From positions 1 through 5,817 of the forward strand of contig JAFGTO010000132.1 of assembly GCA_016934095.1 (NCBI GenBank): 5,817 bases of DNA, in the 5' to 3' direction. This DNA is from Candidatus Glassiibacteriota bacterium. GTDB taxonomy: Bacteria; Gemmatimonadota; Glassbacteria; GWA2-58-10. The translations under genes were made by a program, and so were the position numbers. The notes under the pieces are model-generated. The model saw only the letters and a program-made list of their open reading frames with translations. It searched no databases and had not been told where the DNA came from. Positions 1 through 5,817 of this stretch are shown here, in pieces. The first letter of the stretch is position 1. Each line of letters opens with the position of its first letter.

Positions 1-810
1 GAAGTGGCAAGCCCAGGCAAACCACTGGCCCTGGCCCCGGCTCCGGTCATCGCGATACCGACCACTGCGGGAACCGGCGCCGAGGTTACGCGCAACGCAG
101 TGCTCGGCCTGCCCGCACACGGGGTGAAAGTCAGTCTGCGCAGCCCACTGATGCTGCCCAGCCTGGCTGTGGTCGACCCGCTGCTGACCCATTCGATGCC
201 CCCGGCAGTAACCGCCGCCACCGGCCTGGATGCCCTGACCCAGCTCGTGGAAGCCTATGTCTCCAACAGCTCGAACCCGCTGACGGACTGCATCTGCCGG
301 GAGGGCATCCGGAGGGCGGGCCGCTCCCTGAGGGCCGCCTTTGAGGATGGCTCAGACCGGGCGGCCCGTGAAGACATGTCCCTGGCGAGCCTGTTCGGCG
401 GCCTGGCCCTGGCCAATGCCAGGCTGGGGGCGGTACACGGTTTCGCCGGCCCGCTGGGCGGCATGACCTCCGCTCCGCACGGGGTAATCTGCGCCAGGCT
501 GCTGCCGCCGGTCATGGAGAAAAACGTGCAGGCACTGCAGAGGCGCGCAGCCGGCTCGCCTGCCCTGGCCCGCTACGATGAGGTCGCCCGGCTGCTTACC
601 GGAGAGGCTGCGGCCCGGGCTGCGGATGGCATCGGATGGGTGCAGGAGCTTTGCAGGGAGTTAAAAGTGCCTCCGCTGGCCGGGTTCGGGCTGCAGGAAA
701 AGGATTTCCCGGCGGCGGTCGCCAAGTCCCTGAAGTCTAGCAGTATGAAAGGCAACCCGGTGGCCCTGACCGACAGCGAGCTGCTCGAAATCCTGCAGGA
801 AAGCGGTTGA
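1..810 (+). CDS. Iron-type (group III) alcohol dehydrogenase, 5'-truncated by window edge
   Basis: Likely a cytosolic NAD(P)-dependent dehydrogenase/reductase of the Fe-ADH superfamily (which includes maleylacetate reductase); the substrate is unknown. The frame is open from base 1 and ends at TGA 808-810, giving 269 visible residues. The family is usually about 380 residues, so roughly 110 N-terminal residues of the nucleotide-binding domain lie outside. The GTG at base 4 is not the true start. Visible signatures are the dinucleotide-binding motif PTTAGTGAE (bases 58-84), the helical-domain motif GLDALTQLVEAY (from base 223), VHGFAGPLGG (from 433) and PHGV (from 475). Metal-ligand positions read Asp 229-231, Gln 241-243, His 436-438 and His 478-480. 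The second is normally His, and the His usually found in HxxxH is Gly at 448-450. From memory, one Fe-ADH subfamily shares this Gln/Gly pattern, so it need not mean decay. The family call is firm; metal content and substrate are open. Confidence 0.9.
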   Translation, partial: EVASPGKPLALAPAPVIAIPTTAGTGAEVTRNAVLGLPAHGVKVSLRSPLMLPSLAVVDPLLTHSMPPAVTAATGLDALTQLVEAYVSNSSNPLTDCICREGIRRAGRSLRAAFEDGSDRAAREDMSLASLFGGLALANARLGAVHGFAGPLGGMTSAPHGVICARLLPPVMEKNVQALQRRAAGSPALARYDEVARLLTGEAAARAADGIGWVQELCRELKVPPLAGFGLQEKDFPAAVAKSLKSSSMKGNPVALTDSELLEILQESG

Positions 811-859
811 CAGGCAGCCGGCCCCATAAAAATCCCTGCCTTTCCCGGTTTATTTCTCA

Positions 860-1141
860 TTACCTTGGAAGTCGAGCCTTTCGCCCTTCTTCTCTCTCCA
901 GGCTTCTTACCACTCGTAATAATATCACATCCGGGTGGGTAAGCATCCCAAGAATCACCTCCTGGCCAGCCTTCACGGTCGGCAGCGGCTGTTGCGGCTC
1001 ATCTCCCGCCGCTGTGCTGGTTAATGCAACGGTTGTTACGAGTGCATCCCGTTGACCTGCTCCGGATTGGTAGCGGATTTATTGTTTCCCTAAACTTTCA
1101 ATTATTGCCTCGGGCTGAATATCCTTAATATTCCTTGACAT
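860..1141 (-). pseudogene. Small unrecognised gene interrupted by one in-frame TAA
   Basis: Read on the minus strand, an ATG at 1141-1139 opens 20 codons (MSRNIKDIQPEAIIESLGKQ), meets TAA at 1081-1079, and continues in the same frame for 72 sense codons to TAA at 862-860. The second part begins IRYQSGAGQRDALVTTVALT and ends with the charged tail RSLEREEGRKARLPR. Composition is protein-like on both sides of the stop: no Cys or Trp, alternating hydrophobic stretches such as VILLRVV, and a charged C-terminus. No ATG follows the stop until base 940 or so, so the second part has no obvious start of its own. No Shine-Dalgarno stands before the ATG. I do not recognise the family. It is convergent with the alcohol dehydrogenase (49-base gap) and divergent from the kinase. 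Alternatives are a sequencing error at the TAA, stop-codon readthrough, or a chance open frame. The frame is seen directly; gene status is inference. Confidence 0.42.
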
Positions 1142-1163
1142 TATCGGGTATTGTAATTATTAC
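1135..1163 (+). promoter_or_regulatory. Candidate sigma-70-type promoter for the kinase operon
   Basis: A perfect -35 hexamer TTGACA at 1135-1140 is followed, after a 17-base spacer, by TATTAC at 1158-1163, which matches four of six -10 positions. It would start transcription near base 1170 and leave a leader of about 110 bases before the kinase ATG. The -35 box overlaps the ATG (1139-1141) of the broken minus-strand frame, which makes the two readings compete. The -10 is imperfect, and the host's sigma-factor preference is unknown. Confidence 0.33.
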
Positions 1164-1185
1164 TAATGAAGTAAAACCTTTAGTA
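1153..1185. promoter_or_regulatory. Overlapping small palindromes, possible operator
   Basis: Three overlapping symmetric elements sit on and just downstream of the candidate -10. GTAATTATTAC (1153-1163) is an 11-base palindrome with a one-base centre. TTACT at 1160-1164 pairs with AGTAA at 1170-1174. TACTAA at 1161-1166 pairs with TTAGTA at 1180-1185. Their position would suit a repressor or activator site. Short AT-only palindromes are common by chance in sequence like this, so the call is weak. Confidence 0.22.
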
Positions 1186-1198
1186 TAAAATGGAATAT

Positions 1199-1232
1199 TA
1201 TAATTGTATCTTTTTCTCCACTATGTTATATT
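1199..1232 (+). promoter_or_regulatory. Secondary promoter-like elements upstream of the kinase
   Basis: TATAAT at 1199-1204 is a perfect -10 hexamer but has no recognisable -35 at normal distance. Slightly downstream, TTGTAT (1204-1209, matching TTG of the -35) is separated by 17 bases from TATATT (1227-1232, five of six -10 positions). Either could start transcription closer to the kinase than the TTGACA box. On the opposite strand, TATACT at 1187-1182 could serve the minus-strand frame. Confidence 0.2.
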
Positions 1233-1267
1233 ATTGACTGCTGCGGAATTAAGTGGCCGAGACCAAC

Positions 1268-1284
1268 GAGGAGTTTTAAAGATG
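1268..1284 (+). promoter_or_regulatory. Ribosome binding site deciding the kinase start
   Basis: GAGGAG at 1268-1273 stands eight bases before ATG 1282-1284, near-ideal spacing. It decides against the longer in-frame TTG start at 1204, which lacks a good Shine-Dalgarno, coincides with a TATAAT box, and would add 26 residues. Confidence 0.75.
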
Positions 1285-4200
1285 CGATCCAAGGGAAAAC
1301 CCGACAAGACGCCTGGAAAGAAAACGGCCGGGGAACCGGGACATCGTAACGAGGTGGTTCCCGGGACAGGCCCGGATTCGATTGAGAACCAGGCCGGCAA
1401 GCTGAATGTATCCGGCATCGATATCGAATGGGATTCCGCCAAAGGCACCTGCACTTTCGAAGACCTGCCGGTTGCCATGTTGTGGATCGATACGACCCTG
1501 AAGGGTCTGATGGCCGGTATGCAATCCATGGTGGGGACCGAGCGTTTTGCCCTGGCCCTGCAAAGCGAGGGACGAAAGAGTGTCGAAGCGGATTGGCAGG
1601 TGATTTCCAGCTACCCGGACTTCAGGGAAGGTTTTCAAGCCATCGCCAACATAGCCGCAGCAGCGGGATGGGGAAGCTGGAAGCTGGTCTCGGTCGACAG
1701 GAAAAAGAAAAAATGTAAATTCCGGGCGTGGAACACCTGGGAGGGCCTCTACCAGAAGGCCCTGGGTGTCTGCTGGGGAAGCGGGATGCTGGCTGGCAAA
1801 ATGGCCGGCTTCTGCTCGCAACTGTTCGGGACCGACTGCTGGGCGGACCAGACCGCGTTCATCGCCCGGGGCGATGAATATGACGAGTTCGAAGTGCATC
1901 CTTCGGACCGCTCGATCGAGAAAGAAATAGAAAACCTGCTTTCGACCGACCATGCTACCCGGGCGGACATGGCCGTAGCCATGAATGTCCTCATTAAGGA
2001 AAACGCCGTACGGAAACATACCGAAGAAGCCCTTAAACAAAGCGAGGAAAAATACAGGGAGCTGGTCCAGAACGCCAACAGCATCATCCTGAAAATGGAC
2101 ACCCGGGGAGTGGTTACCTTTTTCAACGAGTACGCCCAGGCTTTTTTCGGCTATTCGGAAGAGGAAATAACCGGGAGAAACGTGGTGGGTACCATAGTGC
2201 CTGAAACCGATACTTCCGGCCGCGACCTGAAAAAAATGGTGCTGGATATCGGAAGACATCCCGAGAACTTTTTCAGGAACGAAAACGAAAACATGCGCCG
2301 TAACGGCGAAAGGGTCTGGATCTCCTGGACCAACAAGCCTGTCTACGACAAGCAGGGGAAAGTGGCCGAGATAATCTGTATCGGGAACGATATCACCGCA
2401 CTTAACCGGACCCAGAAAGCCTTGAGGGAAAACGAGCAATTTAATGAGACTGTTTTCAATGCGATCCAGGATGGTATCAGCGTCCGGGACCGGGACCTTA
2501 ACGTAATCAAAATCAATCAGTGGATGGAAAATAAATACGCCCCGGGGATGCCGCTGGTCGGAAAGAAATGTTATTCAGCTTTTCAGAGAAGGTCCACTGA
2601 ATGCCCGTGGTGCCCGGCAATCCCTACGATGGAGACCGGCAGACCCCACAGGGAGACAGTGCCGTACCCCTCGGAAGATAACCCTTCAGGCTGGTTCGAG
2701 CTTTCCGCTTATCCTCTGCGGGATGACAATGGCGATATTGTCGGTGCTGTCGAACATGTCAAAGACATCACCGAGCAGAAACAAGCCGAAGAGGCCCTGA
2801 GACAGAGCGAGGAGCGGTTCAAGGTGCTGGCCGAGTCCCTACCACAGACTGTCTTCGAGTGCGACCTGAGCGGCAACCTCACGTATGCTAATTCACACGC
2901 TTTCGATTGGTTCGGCTACAGCAGGAGCGATTTTGAAAAAGGCCTGAGCGCTTTTCAAATGCTCGCGCCCGAAGAGCGGGCAAACGCTATGGAAAATTTC
3001 AAAAAACGCCTCAGGGGAGAAACCACCCAAGACTACGAATACCGTGCGGTTAAAAAAGATGGTACTCTCAGCCCTATCCTCCTGTATTCCTCTCCGATTG
3101 TCTCCGGCGACAAAGTTGTCGGCTTACGAGGCATTATCGTTGACATTTCCGAGCGCAAACAGTTGGAGGAAGAGCGTGCAAGGGCCTCCAAGCTTGAATC
3201 GATCGGCCTGCTCGCCGGCGGTATAGCCCATGATTTCAATAATATCCTGACCTCTATTTTGAGCAATATCGAAATGGCAAAAATGCAGGCAGATAAAAAA
3301 GAACAGGTTGACAGCCTGTTGTCAACGGCAGTGCACGCCTGCCTTAGAGCTAAGGACTTGACACAACAGCTGCTGACTTTTTCCAAGGGCGGAGCTCCCG
3401 ATATGAAAACGATCCGGCTGCCCGACCTGGTCAAGGAGACAGCCGATTTTGCACTCAGGGGTTCCAATGTAAGATGCAATTTTTACTTTGAAAAAGACAT
3501 CTGGCCGGTAGAGGGGGATGAGGGTCAGATCAGCCAGGTGATCAACAACCTGGTTATCAATGCAGACCAGGCAATGCCGGAAGGCGGGACAATCGACATC
3601 CGCTTGGAAAACGTTACTGTCGAGCCCCACCAGTTCCCCACGCTGGCTGATGGCAAATATATCAATATCACCATTATCGACCAGGGCATAGGTATACCGT
3701 CAAAAGTCCTCTCCAAGATCTTCGATCCCTATTTCACCACCAAGCAAAAAGGCAGCGGACTGGGGCTGGCCACCGCCTATTCAATCGTAAAAAGACACGA
3801 TGGGCACATTGCCGTAGAATCCGTGCAGGGAATCGGCACCGCATTCAACATCTACCTGCCGGCTTCCGGGAAAAAAGCCCGGGCAGTAGAGAAAAAAATA
3901 AGCCTGTCCTCTGCTTACAAGGGTAAAATTCTGATCATGGATGACGACGATACTGTGAGAACTACTATCGGCAGAGCGCTCAAGCTCATGGGGCATGAGG
4001 TCCTGCTTGCTGAAAAAGGTGAAGACGCGGTCGAGCTGTATCAAGATGCCTTCTCTGAGGGAAAGCCATTGGATGCAGTTATTCTGGACCTGACTATCCG
4101 GGGCGGGATGGGAGGTAAAGATACGATCAGGAAACTGCTCGAGATAGACCCCGAAGTTAAAGCCATCGTCTCCAGCGGATATTCCAACGACCCTGTAATA

Positions 4201-4311
4201 GCCAACTTCAGGAAATACGGTTTTACCGGGGTAGTCCGCAAACCGTATAAAATCGAACGGCTCAGTGATGAATTACAAAGTATCCTGGAAGCCCGTACGA
4301 AAACCGGCTGA
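1282..4311 (+). CDS. Hybrid sensor histidine kinase: 4VR-like, 3 x PAS, HisKA, HATPase, receiver
   Basis: A 1009-residue cytosolic sensor kinase that autophosphorylates on His and passes phosphate to its own receiver. Domains: basic N-terminus (1-25); 4-vinyl-reductase/XylR_N-like sensor (about 57-220; WGSGMLAGKMAGF at 165-177, ARGDEYDEF at 195-203); PAS1 (about 255-374); PAS2 (about 386-497); PAS3 (about 510-625); HisKA with His650 in GGIAHDFNN; HATPase with N-box Asn760, G1 DQGIG at 800-804, F-box DPYFTT at 815-820 and G2 GSGLGL at 824-829; receiver (about 881-1000) with acidic pocket 887-890, phosphoacceptor Asp936, Ser964/Ser965 and Lys987. All catalytic residues are present. No membrane segment or signal peptide is visible, so the signal is probably intracellular. 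Linkers between sensors are similar coiled coils (EEALKQSEEKY at 248-258, EEALRQSEERF at 503-513). PAS2 carries Cys430, Cys441 and Cys444. The 4VR-like domain lacks the usual Cys pair near 193-201. No DNA-binding response regulator is nearby, so the output partner is unknown. It probably shares a transcript with the nitroreductase 26 bases downstream. Confidence 0.93.
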   Translation: MRSKGKPDKTPGKKTAGEPGHRNEVVPGTGPDSIENQAGKLNVSGIDIEWDSAKGTCTFEDLPVAMLWIDTTLKGLMAGMQSMVGTERFALALQSEGRKSVEADWQVISSYPDFREGFQAIANIAAAAGWGSWKLVSVDRKKKKCKFRAWNTWEGLYQKALGVCWGSGMLAGKMAGFCSQLFGTDCWADQTAFIARGDEYDEFEVHPSDRSIEKEIENLLSTDHATRADMAVAMNVLIKENAVRKHTEEALKQSEEKYRELVQNANSIILKMDTRGVVTFFNEYAQAFFGYSEEEITGRNVVGTIVPETDTSGRDLKKMVLDIGRHPENFFRNENENMRRNGERVWISWTNKPVYDKQGKVAEIICIGNDITALNRTQKALRENEQFNETVFNAIQDGISVRDRDLNVIKINQWMENKYAPGMPLVGKKCYSAFQRRSTECPWCPAIPTMETGRPHRETVPYPSEDNPSGWFELSAYPLRDDNGDIVGAVEHVKDITEQKQAEEALRQSEERFKVLAESLPQTVFECDLSGNLTYANSHAFDWFGYSRSDFEKGLSAFQMLAPEERANAMENFKKRLRGETTQDYEYRAVKKDGTLSPILLYSSPIVSGDKVVGLRGIIVDISERKQLEEERARASKLESIGLLAGGIAHDFNNILTSILSNIEMAKMQADKKEQVDSLLSTAVHACLRAKDLTQQLLTFSKGGAPDMKTIRLPDLVKETADFALRGSNVRCNFYFEKDIWPVEGDEGQISQVINNLVINADQAMPEGGTIDIRLENVTVEPHQFPTLADGKYINITIIDQGIGIPSKVLSKIFDPYFTTKQKGSGLGLATAYSIVKRHDGHIAVESVQGIGTAFNIYLPASGKKARAVEKKISLSSAYKGKILIMDDDDTVRTTIGRALKLMGHEVLLAEKGEDAVELYQDAFSEGKPLDAVILDLTIRGGMGGKDTIRKLLEIDPEVKAIVSSGYSNDPVIANFRKYGFTGVVRKPYKIERLSDELQSILEARTKTG

Positions 4312-4337
4312 ATACGGACTGTCATGCGGAGCGGGGT

Positions 4338-4916
4338 ATGGATGTTTATGATGCAATAAAGGGACGAAGGACCATTCGCCGGTTCAGCGGTGCGCCGGTG
4401 GGGATCCGGTTGCTGACACGCCTGGTCGATGCCGCCCGGCTGGCACCTTCCGGGGGAAATTGCCAGCCTCTGGAGTTCATCGCAGTCTCGAAACCCGAAT
4501 TAGTTGCCAAATTAGCCAGCCATGTCAAATGGGCGGCTTATATCCATCCGGCGGGCAACCCGCCAGATGGCCGCGGTCCCGGTGCTTTTATCGTTACCCT
4601 GGTCAACAGGCAGATCGCTCCCGACGGCGCTCCTTATGATGTTGCCGCGGCAGTGATGACCATGATCCTTGCCGCCCGGGCGGAAGGACTGGGTTCCTGC
4701 TGGATGGGGAACATCGACCGCCCGGCCCTGGCAAAGGTGCTGAACGTGCCCGGCGACGGCTGGATACTGGACAGCGTGCTCGCCCTGGGGATCCCCGGTG
4801 AATCCCCGGTAACCGAGCCTCTCAGGGACTCCGTGAGATACTGGAAGGACGATGCCGGAGTGCTTCACGTGCCCAAGCGCCTTCTCGAAGACATCCTCCA
4901 CGAAGAGACTTTTTAA
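4338..4916 (+). CDS. Nitroreductase-family FMN oxidoreductase
   Basis: A 192-residue flavoprotein of the nitroreductase superfamily, expected to bind FMN as a homodimer in the cytosol and use NAD(P)H to reduce nitroaromatics, quinones or an unknown natural substrate. Evidence: the N-terminal FMN-phosphate motif RRTIRRF (residues 10-16), APSGGNCQP (36-44), the mid-protein helix with D101 and AEGLGSCWMGN (115-125), and a C-terminal segment ending VPKRLLEDI (about 178-186) typical of one subgroup of short nitroreductases. Length is normal for a single-domain member. ATG 4338 is chosen because the first motif follows at the usual distance and GCGGAG (4326-4331) lies six bases upstream. It starts 26 bases after the kinase stop on the same strand with no terminator between, so co-transcription is likely. 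It ends at TAA 4914-4916, 48 bases before the stop of the convergent gene. No T-rich hairpin was found in that gap. The family is secure; the substrate is not known. Confidence 0.9.
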   Translation: MDVYDAIKGRRTIRRFSGAPVGIRLLTRLVDAARLAPSGGNCQPLEFIAVSKPELVAKLASHVKWAAYIHPAGNPPDGRGPGAFIVTLVNRQIAPDGAPYDVAAAVMTMILAARAEGLGSCWMGNIDRPALAKVLNVPGDGWILDSVLALGIPGESPVTEPLRDSVRYWKDDAGVLHVPKRLLEDILHEETF

Positions 4917-4964
4917 ACAATCCCCGTTCCCTCCCCTGAAATTCATTTCCCTTGATTCCGCTGA

Positions 4965-5817
4965 CTACTCGGCGGCCAGAGTTAGGATCTTTTTCATCAT
5001 CCGGTTGGGTTTTTCCAGTTCCGCGGCGGACTGGACAGTGAGAGTGGGGACAGCCCCCCAGTCGAGGTGCATCTGCATGCGCAGCTCCTCCGCAGGCGTC
5101 CTGCCGCCCAGGCTGGAATAACCGAACGAGCGGCACCAGCCGCCGAAGAGGAACTCGCTCAGGGGGCAGGGCTTAAGGCGCTCTATGCCCTTGACGTTAG
5201 GCCCGGAGCTCCGGAACAGGTGAACCTGGGAGAAAACCTGGTCCTGCATGGTGATTTCATTTCGCCCCTCGCCGGCCACTGCATAGCCTTTGCCCAGGCT
5301 TCCGATCAGGACCTCCAGGCGCTTCATGCCCTCGGTGGGAGTAGTGTTGTCCACCAGGCTGTTGTGCAGGTTCCAGGAGCAGAGGGTAACATCCAGGAAA
5401 AGGACCTCCAGCGACAGCTCCTCAGCGGCCGGCAGGATGTTTTCCGCCAGGATAGAGCGCCACATGCCCAGGCCGGGATGGACTTTCACCATGGTCTTGT
5501 GGTGCCGGTGCCTCATCCGTGCGGCATTGGATTCAGGCACCGGCTTGGACGAGTGGTCGTACCAGGACCAGCCCTGGACCCTCTTGCTCTCGATTTCACG
5601 GTACTGGAAATCGCGGATGTAATTGTAGACCGGGTTGCTGGGGTCCATGTCGATGGAGTTGAAATGCGGCATGGCATGGTACCCCATTCCTCGGGCTTTG
5701 CCGATGAATTTTTTCCCTTCCTCGCTCGCCTGGAAAGTGGGGTAGTTTTCATCATAACCGTCCGTGCGCCAATAGGGAATGTGCAGCAGCACCCGCTCCG
5801 GCTTGACCCATCCGGCC
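4965..5817 (-). CDS. DUF6259-like putative glycosidase-fold protein, 5'-truncated by window edge
   Basis: The C-terminal 283 or so residues of a larger protein. The minus-strand frame is open from the window edge (reading A-G-W-V-K-P-E-R before the GTG at 5792-5790, which is therefore not the real start) and ends at TAG 4967-4965. The segment resembles the TIM-barrel part of DUF6259/alpha-galactosidase-like proteins. Numbering from the GTG codon: IPYWRTDGYDENYP (5-18), GYHAMPHFNSIDMDP (37-51), FLDVTLCSWN (132-141) and AGEGRNEIT (173-181). Asp134 (bases 5391-5393) and Glu175 (5268-5270) sit at strand ends where catalytic acids of such barrels occur, but assigning them as catalytic is inference. 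A His/Arg-rich patch, RMRHRHHK, lies at 92-99. Any role in carbohydrate breakdown is predicted from fold resemblance only. The protein stops soon after the barrel, whereas related proteins usually continue into a C-terminal beta domain. Whether a signal peptide exists cannot be seen. It is transcribed towards the nitroreductase. Confidence 0.72.
   Translation of the reverse strand, partial: AGWVKPERVLLHIPYWRTDGYDENYPTFQASEEGKKFIGKARGMGYHAMPHFNSIDMDPSNPVYNYIRDFQYREIESKRVQGWSWYDHSSKPVPESNAARMRHRHHKTMVKVHPGLGMWRSILAENILPAAEELSLEVLFLDVTLCSWNLHNSLVDNTTPTEGMKRLEVLIGSLGKGYAVAGEGRNEITMQDQVFSQVHLFRSSGPNVKGIERLKPCPLSEFLFGGWCRSFGYSSLGGRTPAEELRMQMHLDWGAVPTLTVQSAAELEKPNRMMKKILTLAAE

Larger units (their letters stand above)
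1126..1200. repeat. 9-bp perfect inverted repeat flanking the divergent control region
   Basis: TAATATTCC at 1126-1134 is the exact reverse complement of GGAATATTA at 1192-1200, with 57 bases between the arms. The left arm lies in codons 3-6 of the interrupted minus-strand frame, just before the TTGACA box. The right arm lies about 80 bases before the kinase start. Arms this far apart suit two operator half-sites or a looped pair better than an RNA hairpin. The region is very AT-rich (13 G/C among bases 1141-1200), so chance is a real possibility. Confidence 0.35.

Noticed and set aside
812..841. Possible terminator: AGGCAG (812-817) pairing with CTGCCT (836-841)
   Set aside because: The stem is only six base pairs with an 18-base loop, and the following T run is short and interrupted.
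807..1055. 82-codon plus-strand frame starting at TTG and overlapping the dehydrogenase stop
   Set aside because: Low-complexity Ser/Arg-rich composition, no ribosome site, and the opposite strand gives a far more protein-like reading over the same bases.
1204..1281. Upstream in-frame TTG start that would extend the kinase by 26 residues with a hydrophobic stretch (LFLHYVILLTAAEL), resembling a membrane anchor
   Set aside because: No good ribosome site, it overlaps a TATAAT hexamer, and GAGGAG sits at ideal distance before ATG 1282. Kinases of this architecture are usually soluble.
1276..2439. 387-codon open frame antisense to the kinase
   Set aside because: It lies fully inside a well-supported gene, has no recognisable domain, and looks like a codon-bias shadow.
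2029..2820. Near-repeat DNA around 2029-2052 and 2788-2811 in the kinase
   Set aside because: It encodes the similar coiled-coil linkers before PAS1 and PAS3, a normal feature of multi-PAS kinases, not a mobile or regulatory repeat.
4512..4946. 144-codon minus-strand frame across the nitroreductase
   Set aside because: Antisense to a gene with clear FMN-binding motifs; no family resemblance of its own.
5290..5755. Plus- and minus-strand frames (5290-5622 plus; 5513-5755 minus) inside the DUF6259-like gene
   Set aside because: Arg/Ser-rich shadow translations; the 4965-5817 minus frame carries the recognisable motifs and stays open to the window edge.

Overview
The window comes from a bacterial chromosome of fairly high GC. 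I counted 68% GC in bases 1-60 and only 22% in bases 1141-1200, a control region. The mix of a planctomycete/FCB-like iron-type alcohol dehydrogenase variant, a soluble multi-PAS hybrid histidine kinase and a DUF6259-like glycosidase-fold protein suggests an uncultured environmental bacterium, perhaps from the PVC, FCB or deltaproteobacterial groups. That placement is inference and weak. No rRNA, tRNA, CRISPR array, insertion sequence or phage gene is visible.

Layout, left to right. (1) Bases 1-810, plus strand: the C-terminal two thirds of an iron-type alcohol dehydrogenase whose start lies left of the window. (2) Bases 860-1141, minus strand: a 94-codon frame with an ATG start and protein-like composition, broken by one in-frame TAA after codon 20. 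It looks like a recently inactivated small gene; I do not recognise the family. (3) Bases 1142-1281: an AT-rich divergent control region between that frame and the kinase, with a perfect TTGACA box, smaller palindromes and a 9-bp inverted repeat. (4) Bases 1282-4311, plus strand: a 1009-residue cytosolic hybrid sensor kinase with the order 4VR-like domain, three PAS domains, HisKA, HATPase and receiver. (5) Bases 4338-4916, plus strand: a nitroreductase-family flavoprotein 26 bases downstream, probably in the same transcript. (6) Bases 4965-5817, minus strand and convergent: the C-terminal part of a DUF6259-like putative glycosidase that runs off the right edge.

Working together: the kinase and nitroreductase are the only likely operon. 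The kinase has cytosolic ligand- or redox-type sensor domains, including a cysteine-rich PAS, and the nitroreductase is a small FMN redox enzyme, so a redox or aromatic-compound response is plausible but unproven. The alcohol dehydrogenase and the glycosidase-like gene appear to be ends of neighbouring, unrelated units. I see no convincing new multi-gene system. The best items for a second look are the interrupted minus-strand frame with its divergent control region, and the altered metal- or cysteine-ligand positions in three of the proteins.
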